Shown: in pieces, positions 24,013 through 33,303 of the stretch
Position numbering within the stretch: position 1 is the stretch's first letter
Layout: each line of letters opens with the position of its first letter
Assembly: GCA_964453435.1 (NCBI GenBank)
Contig: CAYVQZ010000019.1
Location: 1 to 64,000 of the forward strand
Origin: CAYVQZ01 sp964453435
Lineage (GTDB): Bacteria > Abyssobacteria > SURF-5
DNA length: 64,000 bases
Reading direction: 5' to 3'
Program-made: the position numbers and the translations under genes
The notes under the pieces: model-generated
The model's database searches: none
The model's input: the letters and a program-made list of their open reading frames with translations, nothing else
Told to the model about the DNA's origin: nothing

Positions 24013-24684
24013 ATGAAAACCATTGATCAGGCCCTAAAGGCCGGCCAGCAAACGCTTTCGGAGTATCAGTCCAAGCAAGTGCTTTCCGCCTGCGGCATCC
24101 CGGTAACTCGTGAATTCCTGGCGAAGGACAAGGCCGAAGCGGTGAAGTATGCCAAAGAGCTGGGCTACCCGGTGGTGCTCAAAGGGTGCTCACCGACGCT
24201 CACCCATAAGACCGAAAAACAACTCATTGCAGTAAAGCTCCGCGACGACAAGGAAGTGAAGGAAGCATTCGACGCCATTACCAAGCGCGCCGGCGAGCCG
24301 ATGGACGGCATCCTCGTGCAGGAGATGGTTTCGGGCAATCGCGAACTCGTTGTGGGCCTGACCCGGGATGAGCAATTCGGCCCGTGCGCGATGCTCGGCC
24401 TCGGCGGCATCTTTGTGGAGATTCTGAAACAGGTGGTGTTTCGGATTGCGCCGTTGGAGAAACGAGACGCTTACGACATGATGGAGGAATTGCCGGGAAA
24501 CAAGATTCTGGACGCATTTCGAGGGGAGCCGCCTGTCGACCGCGAAGCGCTGGCAAATATCCTCATCCAGATTGGTCAAATCGGCCTGGAGAATGACAAG
24601 ATAAAGGAAATCGATGTCAACCCGCTCATCATCGCGGGCTCGAAACCGGTTGCGGTTGACGCGCTCGTGGTGCTGGGAGATTAG
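24013..24684 (+). CDS. acetyl-/acyl-CoA synthetase (ADP-forming) beta subunit, ATP-grasp domain
   Basis: A 223-residue ATP-grasp protein matching the beta subunit of ADP-forming acyl-CoA synthetases, or the C-terminal half of the fused enzyme. LSEYQSKQVLSACGIPVT at residues 16-33 opens the domain. PVVLKGCSP with the TEKQ block forms the ATP site, DGILVQEMV near residue 97 is the hinge, and GPCAMLGLGGIFVE and IDVNPLI near residue 206 are the metal-binding end. It would transfer phosphate between ADP/ATP and the alpha subunit's His in making acetate and ATP from acetyl-CoA. No alpha subunit is in the window. AAGGAG lies 13 bases before the ATG. Confidence 0.85.
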   Translation: MKTIDQALKAGQQTLSEYQSKQVLSACGIPVTREFLAKDKAEAVKYAKELGYPVVLKGCSPTLTHKTEKQLIAVKLRDDKEVKEAFDAITKRAGEPMDGILVQEMVSGNRELVVGLTRDEQFGPCAMLGLGGIFVEILKQVVFRIAPLEKRDAYDMMEELPGNKILDAFRGEPPVDREALANILIQIGQIGLENDKIKEIDVNPLIIAGSKPVAVDALVVLGD

Positions 24685-24726
24685 ACCTCATACCCCGTTG
24701 CAGATTCGAGGTCTCTGCTGAAAATG

Positions 24727-24760
24727 GCGCCGGCCGGGAAGGATTTGGCCGGCGCTTTTT
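24727..24760 (+). terminator. rho-independent terminator
   Basis: GCGCCGGCC at 24727-24735 pairs perfectly with GGCCGGCGC at 24747-24755, with an 11-base loop, and TTTTT follows at 24756-24760. It lies 43 bases after the stop of the acyl-CoA synthetase gene and ends that transcript. It is the clearest terminator in the window. Confidence 0.88.
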
Positions 24761-24820
24761 GTGTTTCCGCATATGGTGCGCATACCGGGAGACGGGGCGG
24801 CACGATGCAAGGGTATCGGA

Positions 24821-24960
24821 ATCTGTCCCACGATTGCTCATGTTGCCGAGAAGCTAGCGTAGGGGGCTGTACCCAATTACGGAATTCCCCGTCTTTTGCG
24901 TTGAGCGCAGCGAAATCCCGCGCAGTCGCGGGATAGATTGGCGGACTGCCCCCGAAGCAC
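24821..24960 (-). repeat. repeat family A, copy in minus orientation
   Basis: Read on the minus strand it runs: GCTTCGGGGGCAGTCCGCC, AATCTATCCCGCG, TGCGCGGGA, TTCGCTGCGCTCA, GGGGAATTCCGTAATTGGG, ACAGCCCCCT, and AATCGTGGGACAG. The copy at 33428-33587 has the same blocks in the same order on the plus strand, with an insertion of about 35 bases in the middle. The two copies bracket the glycosylation genes and the activase gene in inverted orientation. Confidence 0.65.
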
Positions 24961-25007
24961 GGATTACCGACCATGGGACACACTGATCAGAGGTGTTTGC
25001 ACGATAA

Positions 25008-27203
25008 TCATTCGAGGTATGCGGGACCGCCTAAAGACCTCAGACGGAGCAACGCATCGCGAGCGGGCTGGAAGGAAGGGTCGGCCTCAAGGGCCCTTTC
25101 CCAATATTTTCTTGCTTTATAATGGTCGCCGCGCTCATAGTAGAGGCTTCCGAGGTTGTAAAGAGGAATCGGCATGTCCCGCCCCCATCTGACGGCCAGT
25201 TCGTACTCTGTTTCAGCTTTCTCCTTGAGCCCCTGTTCATCGTATAGTTTCCCCAGATTCACATGGGCAAGGGCATGCGCGGGGTCTAATGAAATGGTTT
25301 TCTTGTAATATTCTTCGGCGCGCTTCCGGTCACCCAGGCGTTCGTATGCAAGCCCGATATTGTAGTGAGCTTGCGGTGAAAAGGGCATAAGCTGCAGTCC
25401 GGCTTCCAGATGTTCAACTGACCGCTCATATTCACCCATCACCAGAAACACGAGTCCGAGACTGAACCGGTTTTGGGCCTCGGTGTCGGAGGGCGCAACG
25501 GACGTGATTCCATCCAACAGGTGTCGAAGCAGTGGCGGGCTTTTCGCGTTCAGCGTATCATTCGGCGCTACTACGGGAATCTCGTCCTTTTGGATATCAA
25601 TCGCATATTCAGAGAGTAGGCGATTGTTTCTGTCGTTCTCCCGAACGAAAACCGCCGAAATCGGGTCGAGGTGCACAAGCTTCCATTCCGTCAGGGAAGA
25701 AAGGATGGGCAACAGAAAGAGGCCGTCCTGGGCCGTATGGTTGATGATTGCGGCATTGAAGTTGTGCTTATCGGACAACGCGGCAAACGCGTGCTTATCG
25801 AATGTGGCTCGTCGATATTCCGAGAACAGGTCGGGTGAGTTCACCTCGAGTCGCGGGTCTATGAAGACTTTTTCCGCCGGGAACATTTCCCATATGAACA
25901 TACCGCCGAGGTCGAGATTATTGAAGAAGGGACCGCGAATATCGTTCTCCTTCGCGAATAAGAACGCGCCGCGGGGAAACGTCTGTTCCTTGAAGCCGAA
26001 ACCGAATCTCTCGGGCCGCTTGTCGACGATGTAGAATTCGTTCGTCCAAATGCGCACGGTCTGAAAAGCCGCCACGAAGAATATAACCGCATAGCTTGCA
26101 AGCCTCAAGCCGGCGACAACTTGAGGAAAGCGGTCTTTGCGGGTGGCCTCGATTCGGCGCAACAGGTTACCGGCATGCTCGACGGTGAACGGCAATACAG
26201 CGATGGTAAAGACGGCAACGTTTCTCCGCGCATTGAGCGCAAGATACGCCGTCCCCCCAAAAATGATGAGATGGCTCGCTTTCAGGTTCTTCAAATCCAG
26301 CGCATGCACGATAGCGCTGAGGACCATAAGGAAACCGAAATAGCGGAGAGACGATGTGAGATTGTGGCCGGAGAAGGGCGGCTGCAGTTCGGCGATGGAT
26401 TCCGCGAACACGTTCTGCACGTTGCTGGCGCGCGTGAACAGAACGAACGGGAAAAGGAGTCCTTCGAAACCGTATGGATTCAGCAGGCACGCGGCCACCG
26501 CCCCAATGAAGACGAGCGTAAGGGGGCCCACCTTTTTCTGCGCGTGCGCCGCGTCGTGCTGCGTTCGCATATACGGAAGCTCTGCGAGAGAAGCCTTCAC
26601 CAGATATGCAAATATCAGAAAGGGGCCAAGTATGAAGAGACCCTGCATGTTTGTCCATATGGCTTGAAGCGGAATCAGCGTGTAGACACCTTTTCTCCAG
26701 TGTCCCTGGTCGCGCTTATGCAGGATTAGGACGAAAAGAGAAATCATCAGGTATGTGAACGCCTCGGGGCGAGCAAGAAACCGCGAACTGCTTGCAAGCA
26801 GCGCAAGCAGGAAGAACAATGCGGCCGGCAAAGGGTTTTTCTGCGGGTCAGCGGCCATCCAGAGAATGCCGAAGACAGAGGAGAAAACCAGGAGGAACAG
26901 GAGTGAAAGCCCATGGGGGCCCAGAACATCGTGAGTAACATACAGGAGCGCCTGAAAAAGCCAATGCAAGTCTATCCACCTGTTGCCCTCGGCGGTGTAC
27001 GAGAACATGTCGGTCTGAGGAATTGTGCGAGTTTCGACGATGTATTTGCCCGCGCGCAGATGCCACCAAATGTCGCTGTCGATAATCTTGTGAGAGAAAA
27101 GAGAGAGCGCGAGAACAAAGAGGGCGAGAAAAGCAAGTATTCTAACGAGAGGGAGGACTATGCCGATTTTAGAAGACTTATTCTGTGAGACGAGTTCAGG
27201 CAT
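25008..27203 (-). CDS. large polytopic membrane protein with C-terminal TPR repeats
   Basis: A 731-residue protein. Residues about 15-400 contain ten or more hydrophobic helices. The first outside loop carries DSDIWWHLRAG at residues 42-52, with an acidic pair in the place where GT-C glycosyltransferases keep their catalytic Asp. A soluble part follows, and from about residue 595 four TPR units begin with NRFSLGLVFLVMGEYE, then AHYNIGLAYERLG, AHVNLGKLYDEQG and PLYNLGSLYYERG. I infer a membrane glycosyltransferase or a related protein acting on a lipid-linked sugar; the enzyme activity is not proven. It is the last gene of a four-gene minus-strand unit. No strong ribosome binding site is seen at the ATG at 27203. 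Confidence 0.65.
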   Translation of the reverse strand: MPELVSQNKSSKIGIVLPLVRILAFLALFVLALSLFSHKIIDSDIWWHLRAGKYIVETRTIPQTDMFSYTAEGNRWIDLHWLFQALLYVTHDVLGPHGLSLLFLLVFSSVFGILWMAADPQKNPLPAALFFLLALLASSSRFLARPEAFTYLMISLFVLILHKRDQGHWRKGVYTLIPLQAIWTNMQGLFILGPFLIFAYLVKASLAELPYMRTQHDAAHAQKKVGPLTLVFIGAVAACLLNPYGFEGLLFPFVLFTRASNVQNVFAESIAELQPPFSGHNLTSSLRYFGFLMVLSAIVHALDLKNLKASHLIIFGGTAYLALNARRNVAVFTIAVLPFTVEHAGNLLRRIEATRKDRFPQVVAGLRLASYAVIFFVAAFQTVRIWTNEFYIVDKRPERFGFGFKEQTFPRGAFLFAKENDIRGPFFNNLDLGGMFIWEMFPAEKVFIDPRLEVNSPDLFSEYRRATFDKHAFAALSDKHNFNAAIINHTAQDGLFLLPILSSLTEWKLVHLDPISAVFVRENDRNNRLLSEYAIDIQKDEIPVVAPNDTLNAKSPPLLRHLLDGITSVAPSDTEAQNRFSLGLVFLVMGEYERSVEHLEAGLQLMPFSPQAHYNIGLAYERLGDRKRAEEYYKKTISLDPAHALAHVNLGKLYDEQGLKEKAETEYELAVRWGRDMPIPLYNLGSLYYERGDHYKARKYWERALEADPSFQPARDALLRLRSLGGPAYLE

Positions 27204-27260
27204 TTGTTATCAAAAGGTGTGCGGAGGTTGAGCGCAATTCGTGCGCCCCGGGCGCGAAGG

Positions 27261-27947
27261 TCAGTCCACGAAGCGATACTTGATTAATGTCCAGATCGCT
27301 TTTACGCCGTCAATCCACTTAATCTTTTTCCCTTCTTTGATGGTTCGGGAGTAATAGCTTATGGGGACTTCGTAAATTTTGATACCCCTTTTGCCGAGTT
27401 TCGCCGTCACTTCGGGCTCCCACTCGAACCCGTTGCCGTGGAACCGTATCGATTTGATAATATTTGATTGAAAGACTTTATAACATGTGGGTTCATCGGT
27501 AATGCTCAAGCCATAAAGGATATTTGACATGACGCTCAGGACCTTTGCCGCAAACAGATTGAGTGTATACTTGTGGCGGAAGTTCGCGCCCAGCACACGG
27601 GACCCATACACAACCTCGGCCACTCCGTTCTTGATAGGCTCTATGAGCTTGTGATAATCGTTCGGTTCGTATTCGAGGTCGGCGTCCTGGATAATGATAA
27701 TGTCACCCGTCGCTTTCTCGATGCCGGTCCTTACGGCGGCCCCTTTGCCCGAATTGTTCTGGTGGAAGAAAATTCTGACTCCGTCCTTGTCTGCAAACTC
27801 CTCAGTGAGGATTTGACGCGTTCTATCGCTACTGCCATCGTCAACGATTATGAGTTCCTTTTGCACCTCGACCGCGAGGACCTTGCGCACGATTTTGGCG
27901 ATCGTTTGTTCTTCATTATATGCGGGCATTACAACGGAAATTTTCAT
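27261..27947 (-). CDS. DPM1-like polyprenyl-phosphate glycosyltransferase (GT2)
   Basis: A 228-residue soluble GT-A enzyme of the dolichyl-phosphate mannose synthase type. ISVVMPAYNEEQTI opens the domain, IIVDDGSSDRT binds UDP/GDP, QDADLEYEP holds the DxD metal motif near residue 92, and YGSRVLG and DEPTCYKVF follow. It lacks the C-terminal membrane helices of the ArnC/GtrB branch, like the short DPM1 form. It should load a sugar onto a polyprenyl phosphate, and so supply the donor for the GT-C-like neighbours. It sits between two of these, 39 bases after the previous gene and 57 before the next. Confidence 0.85.
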   Translation of the reverse strand: MKISVVMPAYNEEQTIAKIVRKVLAVEVQKELIIVDDGSSDRTRQILTEEFADKDGVRIFFHQNNSGKGAAVRTGIEKATGDIIIIQDADLEYEPNDYHKLIEPIKNGVAEVVYGSRVLGANFRHKYTLNLFAAKVLSVMSNILYGLSITDEPTCYKVFQSNIIKSIRFHGNGFEWEPEVTAKLGKRGIKIYEVPISYYSRTIKEGKKIKWIDGVKAIWTLIKYRFVD

Positions 27948-27986
27948 TGGCGCCTTTTTCCATTTTCCAAGCTGATGCCTGCCCAG

Positions 27987-29657
27987 TCAGTCCCGGCTTT
28001 CTTGCAGCCGTTCCAGAGCTCGCCGTGCGGGAGCAAAATCCGATTTGTATCGGAGGGCGTTGAGCAAGCTTTCCTCAGCCCTTTTCTTTTGCTGCTTATC
28101 AGCATACTTCCTGCCCTTTTCGAACCAAGCGAGAGCCAAGTTGTTCCGCAATCGGTCGTCATCCGGAGCCTGTGCGAGACCAATCTCGTATTCCCTGATC
28201 GCGGCATCAAAATCTCCGAGCGTGAAGTAGACGTTTCCCAGCGCTCCCCGGGCCGAAGGGAACTCCGACTGCAAAAGGGTTGCGAGCTTCAAGTGTTCGA
28301 TAGCCTCAGCGTAACGACCGCTCTGGTACAATGCCAGCCCCAAATTGTATTGCGACGTCGGCCCGGCAGGGGATTCACGCACGGAAGCGGTCCAGAGAGA
28401 CAACGAGTCGCGCCAGTCTCGATTTCTGTCGAACGTGAGGATTCCATAACATGCAGAAATCATAAGAAGAGCGACATAGACCGCATAGGTCATTCTTCTT
28501 GCTGTGACGCCAGAAGGCACTCGAACGGTCGACGCCAGGAGGAGGCAGAATCCGATGGACGGCAAATAGAGGAACCGTTCGTTAATAATCGCCTTCAGGG
28601 GAACGATGTTTGAGACCGGCAAAAGTGAAACGAAGAACCACAAGATTCCGAAAAATACAGTCGGCGCTCTGCGATAGGAGAGAAAACATACAACTGCGAT
28701 GAACAGCAATCCGAGAGAAGAAACGATAACGGTGGGTTGCAGGGCTGACCGCGCGACAGGGACGACATACTCCACCATGAGCGGCGTGGGAAACAAGATG
28801 AGCCGAATATAATAAACAAACGCCCTTGCCATCGTCAACAGCGCCGTATACAAACTGCCGCCCCAATATTCAATCTGTCGGGTTTCTCCGAGAACCCAGT
28901 GACGCAGCGCAATGTAGCCAAGCGAAAGCGCGAGAAAAGGGAGTATCCAGCGAAGCCGGCGCTTCCATACCGAACCATGCGCCGGTCTGTTGACCGACAC
29001 ATCGTAAACAAATAGCAAAAAAGGAAGCACAACCGCCATCTCTTTCGATAGAAGGGACAATGCGGCGAATCCAACAGCGGCCGCATACGGTATCCGTCTG
29101 GTCGTGGCGCCCGCGGTCGATCGCCTGTAACACATCATCGAGAGCAGAAGGAACACAAGGAACATCGGATTGCCGCGCGCCGAAATCCAGGATACGGCTT
29201 CGGTTTGAACGGGATGGAGCAGGAACAAAGCGGAGGCGAAAAAGGCCATGAGCGCATGGCTGAATGTGTCGAAGAGAAAAAAATAAAGAGCTACCCCACA
29301 CAGAATATGAAGGGCGATGTTGACGAGATGAAAAAAGGCGGGGTCGTATCCGCTCAGACGGTAGTTGAGGGCAAAGCTGAGCGCGGCCAATGGCCGATAA
29401 ATAACGTATTTTCCCCCTTCGGAAAACGAATCTCGGTCCAGGAAGAAGCGTGCGGGGTCGGAAAGCGACCTCACGGCGGGATTGTCAACGATAAAAGGAT
29501 AATCGTCGTACACAAATTCAGCTTGAAACATGTTTGAGTATGCAAGCAAAGCGGAGCCCGCAAGAACACACGACAACACTATGTGAGAGGCGCAGCGACG
29601 CATACTCATCCCAATAATTCCGGTGGCTTTCGGAGAAAACGGGGTCGAATGACTCAT
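27987..29657 (-). CDS. TMTC-like membrane protein with TPR repeats, putative O-glycosyltransferase
   Basis: A 556-residue protein. An N-terminal anchor helix is followed by the outside motif FVYDDYPFIVDNP at residues 48-60; the Asp-Asp pair is the signature of TMTC and related GT-C mannosyltransferases. About ten more helices reach to residue 405. From about residue 425 there are three TPR units: SQYNLGLALYQSG, ARGALGNVYFTLG and LRNNLALAWFEKG. In animals TMTC proteins transfer O-mannose to protein; bacterial relatives are largely untested. Its ATG overlaps the stop of the upstream gene by four bases (ATGA), so the two are translationally coupled. Confidence 0.72.
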   Translation of the reverse strand: MSHSTPFSPKATGIIGMSMRRCASHIVLSCVLAGSALLAYSNMFQAEFVYDDYPFIVDNPAVRSLSDPARFFLDRDSFSEGGKYVIYRPLAALSFALNYRLSGYDPAFFHLVNIALHILCGVALYFFLFDTFSHALMAFFASALFLLHPVQTEAVSWISARGNPMFLVFLLLSMMCYRRSTAGATTRRIPYAAAVGFAALSLLSKEMAVVLPFLLFVYDVSVNRPAHGSVWKRRLRWILPFLALSLGYIALRHWVLGETRQIEYWGGSLYTALLTMARAFVYYIRLILFPTPLMVEYVVPVARSALQPTVIVSSLGLLFIAVVCFLSYRRAPTVFFGILWFFVSLLPVSNIVPLKAIINERFLYLPSIGFCLLLASTVRVPSGVTARRMTYAVYVALLMISACYGILTFDRNRDWRDSLSLWTASVRESPAGPTSQYNLGLALYQSGRYAEAIEHLKLATLLQSEFPSARGALGNVYFTLGDFDAAIREYEIGLAQAPDDDRLRNNLALAWFEKGRKYADKQQKKRAEESLLNALRYKSDFAPARRALERLQESRD

Positions 29658-32218
29658 CGACCTTCCGACGCCGCCACCCTTTCCCCAATGGATGCGAGCA
29701 ACTCGGAAGCGACAGAGTTTCCCGGCTCCAATTCAAGCGCCTTCCGGCACGCATCGGTCGCATAAGCGAACATCTTTTTCTCAGTATACAGCACTGCGAG
29801 GTTGGTATACAATACGGAGGAGGTCGGATTGACGGCGGTCGCATGCTTCAAATGTTCGTACGCTTCCGCAAAGCGTCCGCATCGTATCAAGAGAACGGCC
29901 AGTTGGTTCATGCCGGAAAAATCGAGCGGGTTCCCTTGCAAATGGCTCTTCAGGCTCAGAACATTTTCCTCCGGTTTGGGGTAAATTTCGAGCGTGTCGC
30001 CGAGCATGACTCGGTTACCCTCGTAATGGACGCGATAATCCCGGTATGGCGACGTGCGCAGGAGAAGAAATTCGGAGTTGTGCCTTCGCATGGCGTCATA
30101 TGCTTCCCCGAAGCGGCCTTGTTCTTCGAGAATAACCGCCAGGTTTGAAAGAGCTGCCGAGAAATCCGGCTGGATTTGGTATGCCAATCTCAACTCGCGC
30201 TCGGCTTCCTGCAGCTCGCCTCGCGCCCACAAAGAGACTCCGAGATTATTGCGAAGCTTCCAGTTTTCCGCGTCGTCGGCCAGCGCACGTTTGTATCCCT
30301 CGACGTCGACTGACGGCGTTTTTGGATAACCGGAGAGGGTTTCCCCAACCATCGATTGCCTTCGGAATAATCTGCTTGCGTCCCTATCGTCCTGAATGGC
30401 GGCGATAAAAGAAAGGTTGGCCCTTGCGTCAGCATAAAGCATAGAAAGGGGGTCAATTGTCTCAAGAGCTTCGGATGATTGGCGAAGCTTGCCGAGTCCG
30501 AGACTGGAAAGCCCGAGCAGGTAGTGGGCCTCGGGCAGATGGGGCGCTTTATCGAGGGCTTCTCGGGCGAGACTCTCCGCTTCGGTCAGCCGGTCGGCTG
30601 CGTATGCAAAGGCGGCCATATAATATTCAAACGGAAGATGCTCGGGCCTTTGTTCTCTGATAGTCCGTGGCGTCAGTTCGAAAACCAGCCACGAGTACCC
30701 CACATAATCGACAGGCTCGAAGCCCTTCAGCCAATCATGGATTGGGTGAACGGTGAAACAGTCCTGCAGGCTCGTCGCGTTGATGAGGATTGTGCCGGGG
30801 ACGGGCAGCTTTTCCGGGTTAACCCAAATGCGCTCTTGAGACCTTTTCACATACTCCCTCGCGTGGTCCACGTCCTGCCCCCAGTCGAGATTCGAATCCG
30901 AAAGCCATTTATAGCCGTTTTTCGGTCCTCCGGCGAGGATGTTGAAGTATGCGATATGGTGAGGATGAAACCGCAATGAGGGAACGACATAGAGAACAGC
31001 CAGGGCAAGGAGCATCCACTTCCTCCGCCGTGTCGCGTCTGTTTCGGACTCTTGGAAAATATCGGCTGCCGTGGCCCCCGAGAGAATGAACAATGGCGGC
31101 AGAGATGCGAAGACATAGCGAAACCCTGCGTGACTGCGGCTCAGCAGACTGCTAGCCAAAATAATTGCAAGCGTGGAAACAGCGAGAATGATTTCGGAGT
31201 TCTTTCGCCTCGGGTCTGCTTCGCGCCAGATGCGGACGCAAGCCCATCCCAGGAGCGCCCAAAAGGCGAGCGGCATTTTCAGGAAAAAACACGCGAGGTA
31301 GTAATACAGCCACCCCCGAGTGGAACGCATGCCGGCGAGAAAAGACGGATGCCCGACCTCCGATATGTATTTCTGCTCGTCATATCCCCGGACAAACGGA
31401 TACGGCATCGGCGCCGGGATTCGGGAAGCAATGGGGTTTTCCGACAAGGCGGCAAGCGCGCGGCTCTGATAATGGTTTGCGCCAAGCGGTTCGAAGCTCC
31501 GGCTGAACCCGTATCCTGCGTTCACTATCAGAACCGCGACCACGAAAATTCCGATGATGCACGGGACATCACTCTTCCACCTGAGGGAAGAAACGGCCGC
31601 AGCGCTTAGTCGGCTATCCCGCCGTGAGATATTCCAAAGCCGTATCGTGAGCCAGAGAAAAGGAAGCAGAATGAACCAGATTACCGCCGAATATTTCGAG
31701 AGCAGCGCGAGGCCCAAACAGGCGCCTGACGCAAGCACCCATCGAAACCGGTTCTCACTCAGGAACCGCCAAAAACAGTATAAAAGAAAGAGGCTGAAAC
31801 ATGCGTAGATGATGTCGGTCGTGATGAGGGATGAATGGCCGAGAATGTTCGAGTTGAAGCAGTACATTGTCAATGCCATCAATGCCCCGCCTGCGCCGAA
31901 CAGTTTTGCGGCCCAGACATAAATCAGCATCCCGAGAGCCAAAGGATAGACAAGCATCACCACCCGCGCCCAGCGCAATCGTTCGTCCGGTGTTGAAAAA
32001 CGGAATGGTTTCAGGAGAAAACCATGGGTATAGAACGACAGGGGGGCATGCACAACACTCATTTCGGTTTGCCATCCGTCGCCGGAAGCGAGTTGTTGCG
32101 CCACCTCGAGGAACTTCGGTTCGTCGTAGGTCGCCGAGTAGTGGACGATATTGTGGAGGCAAAGAATCAGGAAGATGGAAAGAATCGCAAACGCGGCCGC
32201 AATGCCCAGCCTGTTCAT
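29654..32218 (-). CDS. PMT/ArnT-like (PMT_2) membrane glycosyltransferase with TPR tail
   Basis: An 854-residue protein. The first outside loop has SATYDEPKFLEVA with the Asp-Glu pair at residues 32-33, the hallmark of PMT_2/ArnT GT-C enzymes that use polyprenyl-phosphate sugars. Around 12 helices fill the first 430 residues, and GYKWLSDSNLDWGQD follows near 455, a block often seen in these large bacterial members. The last 300 residues contain TPR units such as LPEAHYLLGLSSLGLG, RNNLGVSLWARG, LSNLAVILEEQG and YTNLAVLYTEKK. The long open frame continues 33 codons upstream, but I chose ATG 32218 because the protein aligns with an anchor helix from there. It is the first gene of the unit. Confidence 0.72.
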   Translation of the reverse strand: MNRLGIAAAFAILSIFLILCLHNIVHYSATYDEPKFLEVAQQLASGDGWQTEMSVVHAPLSFYTHGFLLKPFRFSTPDERLRWARVVMLVYPLALGMLIYVWAAKLFGAGGALMALTMYCFNSNILGHSSLITTDIIYACFSLFLLYCFWRFLSENRFRWVLASGACLGLALLSKYSAVIWFILLPFLWLTIRLWNISRRDSRLSAAAVSSLRWKSDVPCIIGIFVVAVLIVNAGYGFSRSFEPLGANHYQSRALAALSENPIASRIPAPMPYPFVRGYDEQKYISEVGHPSFLAGMRSTRGWLYYYLACFFLKMPLAFWALLGWACVRIWREADPRRKNSEIILAVSTLAIILASSLLSRSHAGFRYVFASLPPLFILSGATAADIFQESETDATRRRKWMLLALAVLYVVPSLRFHPHHIAYFNILAGGPKNGYKWLSDSNLDWGQDVDHAREYVKRSQERIWVNPEKLPVPGTILINATSLQDCFTVHPIHDWLKGFEPVDYVGYSWLVFELTPRTIREQRPEHLPFEYYMAAFAYAADRLTEAESLAREALDKAPHLPEAHYLLGLSSLGLGKLRQSSEALETIDPLSMLYADARANLSFIAAIQDDRDASRLFRRQSMVGETLSGYPKTPSVDVEGYKRALADDAENWKLRNNLGVSLWARGELQEAERELRLAYQIQPDFSAALSNLAVILEEQGRFGEAYDAMRRHNSEFLLLRTSPYRDYRVHYEGNRVMLGDTLEIYPKPEENVLSLKSHLQGNPLDFSGMNQLAVLLIRCGRFAEAYEHLKHATAVNPTSSVLYTNLAVLYTEKKMFAYATDACRKALELEPGNSVASELLASIGERVAASEGR

Positions 32219-32365
32219 GGAGTCGGATATCGTCAACGTTTTGAGTATCCCATGCGTTGCGCCAGACGCTGGATAGCGTCCTGTGCGAAATCGGGGTGGC
32301 GAGGGCGCTCCAAGCAAGCGTGGCGCTTCACGGAAACGACACAGCGAATTTTGACGTGCAAAGGA

Positions 32366-33274
32366 TTACTTTCCGCCAATCGACACTTCCAGGCCGGCAT
32401 GCTCAAATCGAGATTTGATCGCGGCCACGTCCTCGTCCGTAAGCGGTTCCATATCCAGGGCTTTGAGGCTCGAGTCGATTCTTTCGAGTTTCGATTCTCC
32501 CATTTTATGGTACGGGAGCAGGTGAACTTCTTTCTGGCCGAGTTCGGTTAAAAGTCGAATCAGGTCTGTTATGTTCGATTCGGTGGCTGTCATACTTGGC
32601 ACGAGCGGAACTCGAAACACCAGCCTGGCGCCTGATTCGACAAGCCTGCGGGCGTTCGCAAGTATTCGCCTGTTGCCGACGCCGGTCAGCCGCCTGTGTT
32701 CCTTTTCGTCGATTACCTTGAGGTCGAAGTAAACGATATCAAGATAGGGAAGCAATCTTTTGAACTTGGTCCATGCAAAGGCGCCGCACGTTTCTATGAT
32801 GGTGGACAATCCCGATGCCGTGGCTTCGCGCAGAAGCGAGAGCAAAAACTCGAATTGGAGAGTGGGCTCTCCTCCCGAAACGGTTAATCCGCCACCGGAT
32901 TGTTCGTAAAAGGGCCTGTCGCGTTCGACAACATCGAGAAGCGTTTTAACATCATAGGGCTTCCCGATAACAGTAAGCGCTTCCGCATAGCATACTTCGG
33001 CGCACTTGCCGCAACGGTCGCAGAGCGAGCGGTCAATCCGCCGGTTTTCTTCGAAGATTATGGCTCCGGCGCGACAAACCTTTGCGCATTCCCCGCAGCC
33101 GATACATTTGCTTGGGAAAAAGCCGATTTCCGGGTTCGGATCGAGCGATTCGGGGTTTTGACACCATTTGCAGCGAAGCGGACAGCCCTTGAAGAACACC
33201 AGCGTGCGGATGCCGGGCCCATCGTGGATTGAATACCTCTGAATATCGAAGATAATCGCTTTGTTATTTTCCAA
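32366..33274 (-). CDS. glycyl-radical-enzyme activating protein (radical SAM)
   Basis: A 302-residue activase of the pyruvate formate-lyase activase family with two extra 4Fe-4S clusters. SIHDGPGIRTLVF is followed by the radical-SAM cysteines C31, C35 and C38 in GCPLRCKWC. Two ferredoxin motifs, CIGCGECAKVC and CDRCGKCAEVC, come at about residues 57-95, and SGGEPTLQ is the SAM-binding glycine block. It makes a glycyl radical on a partner enzyme using S-adenosylmethionine. No glycyl-radical enzyme lies in the window, so the partner is unknown. The start is TTG at 33274, with AAAGGAG five bases upstream. A promoter lies at 33304-33333. Confidence 0.87.
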   Translation of the reverse strand: MENNKAIIFDIQRYSIHDGPGIRTLVFFKGCPLRCKWCQNPESLDPNPEIGFFPSKCIGCGECAKVCRAGAIIFEENRRIDRSLCDRCGKCAEVCYAEALTVIGKPYDVKTLLDVVERDRPFYEQSGGGLTVSGGEPTLQFEFLLSLLREATASGLSTIIETCGAFAWTKFKRLLPYLDIVYFDLKVIDEKEHRRLTGVGNRRILANARRLVESGARLVFRVPLVPSMTATESNITDLIRLLTELGQKEVHLLPYHKMGESKLERIDSSLKALDMEPLTDEDVAAIKSRFEHAGLEVSIGGK

Positions 33275-33303
33275 GATTGCTCCTTTCAGGCGGGATTAAC
33301 CAG

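Larger units (their letters stand above)
24685..25007. other. 323-base intergenic region with terminator and repeat
   Basis: Holds the terminator of the acyl-CoA synthetase gene and an inverted copy of repeat family A, both listed separately. Nothing coding is supported. Confidence 0.6.
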
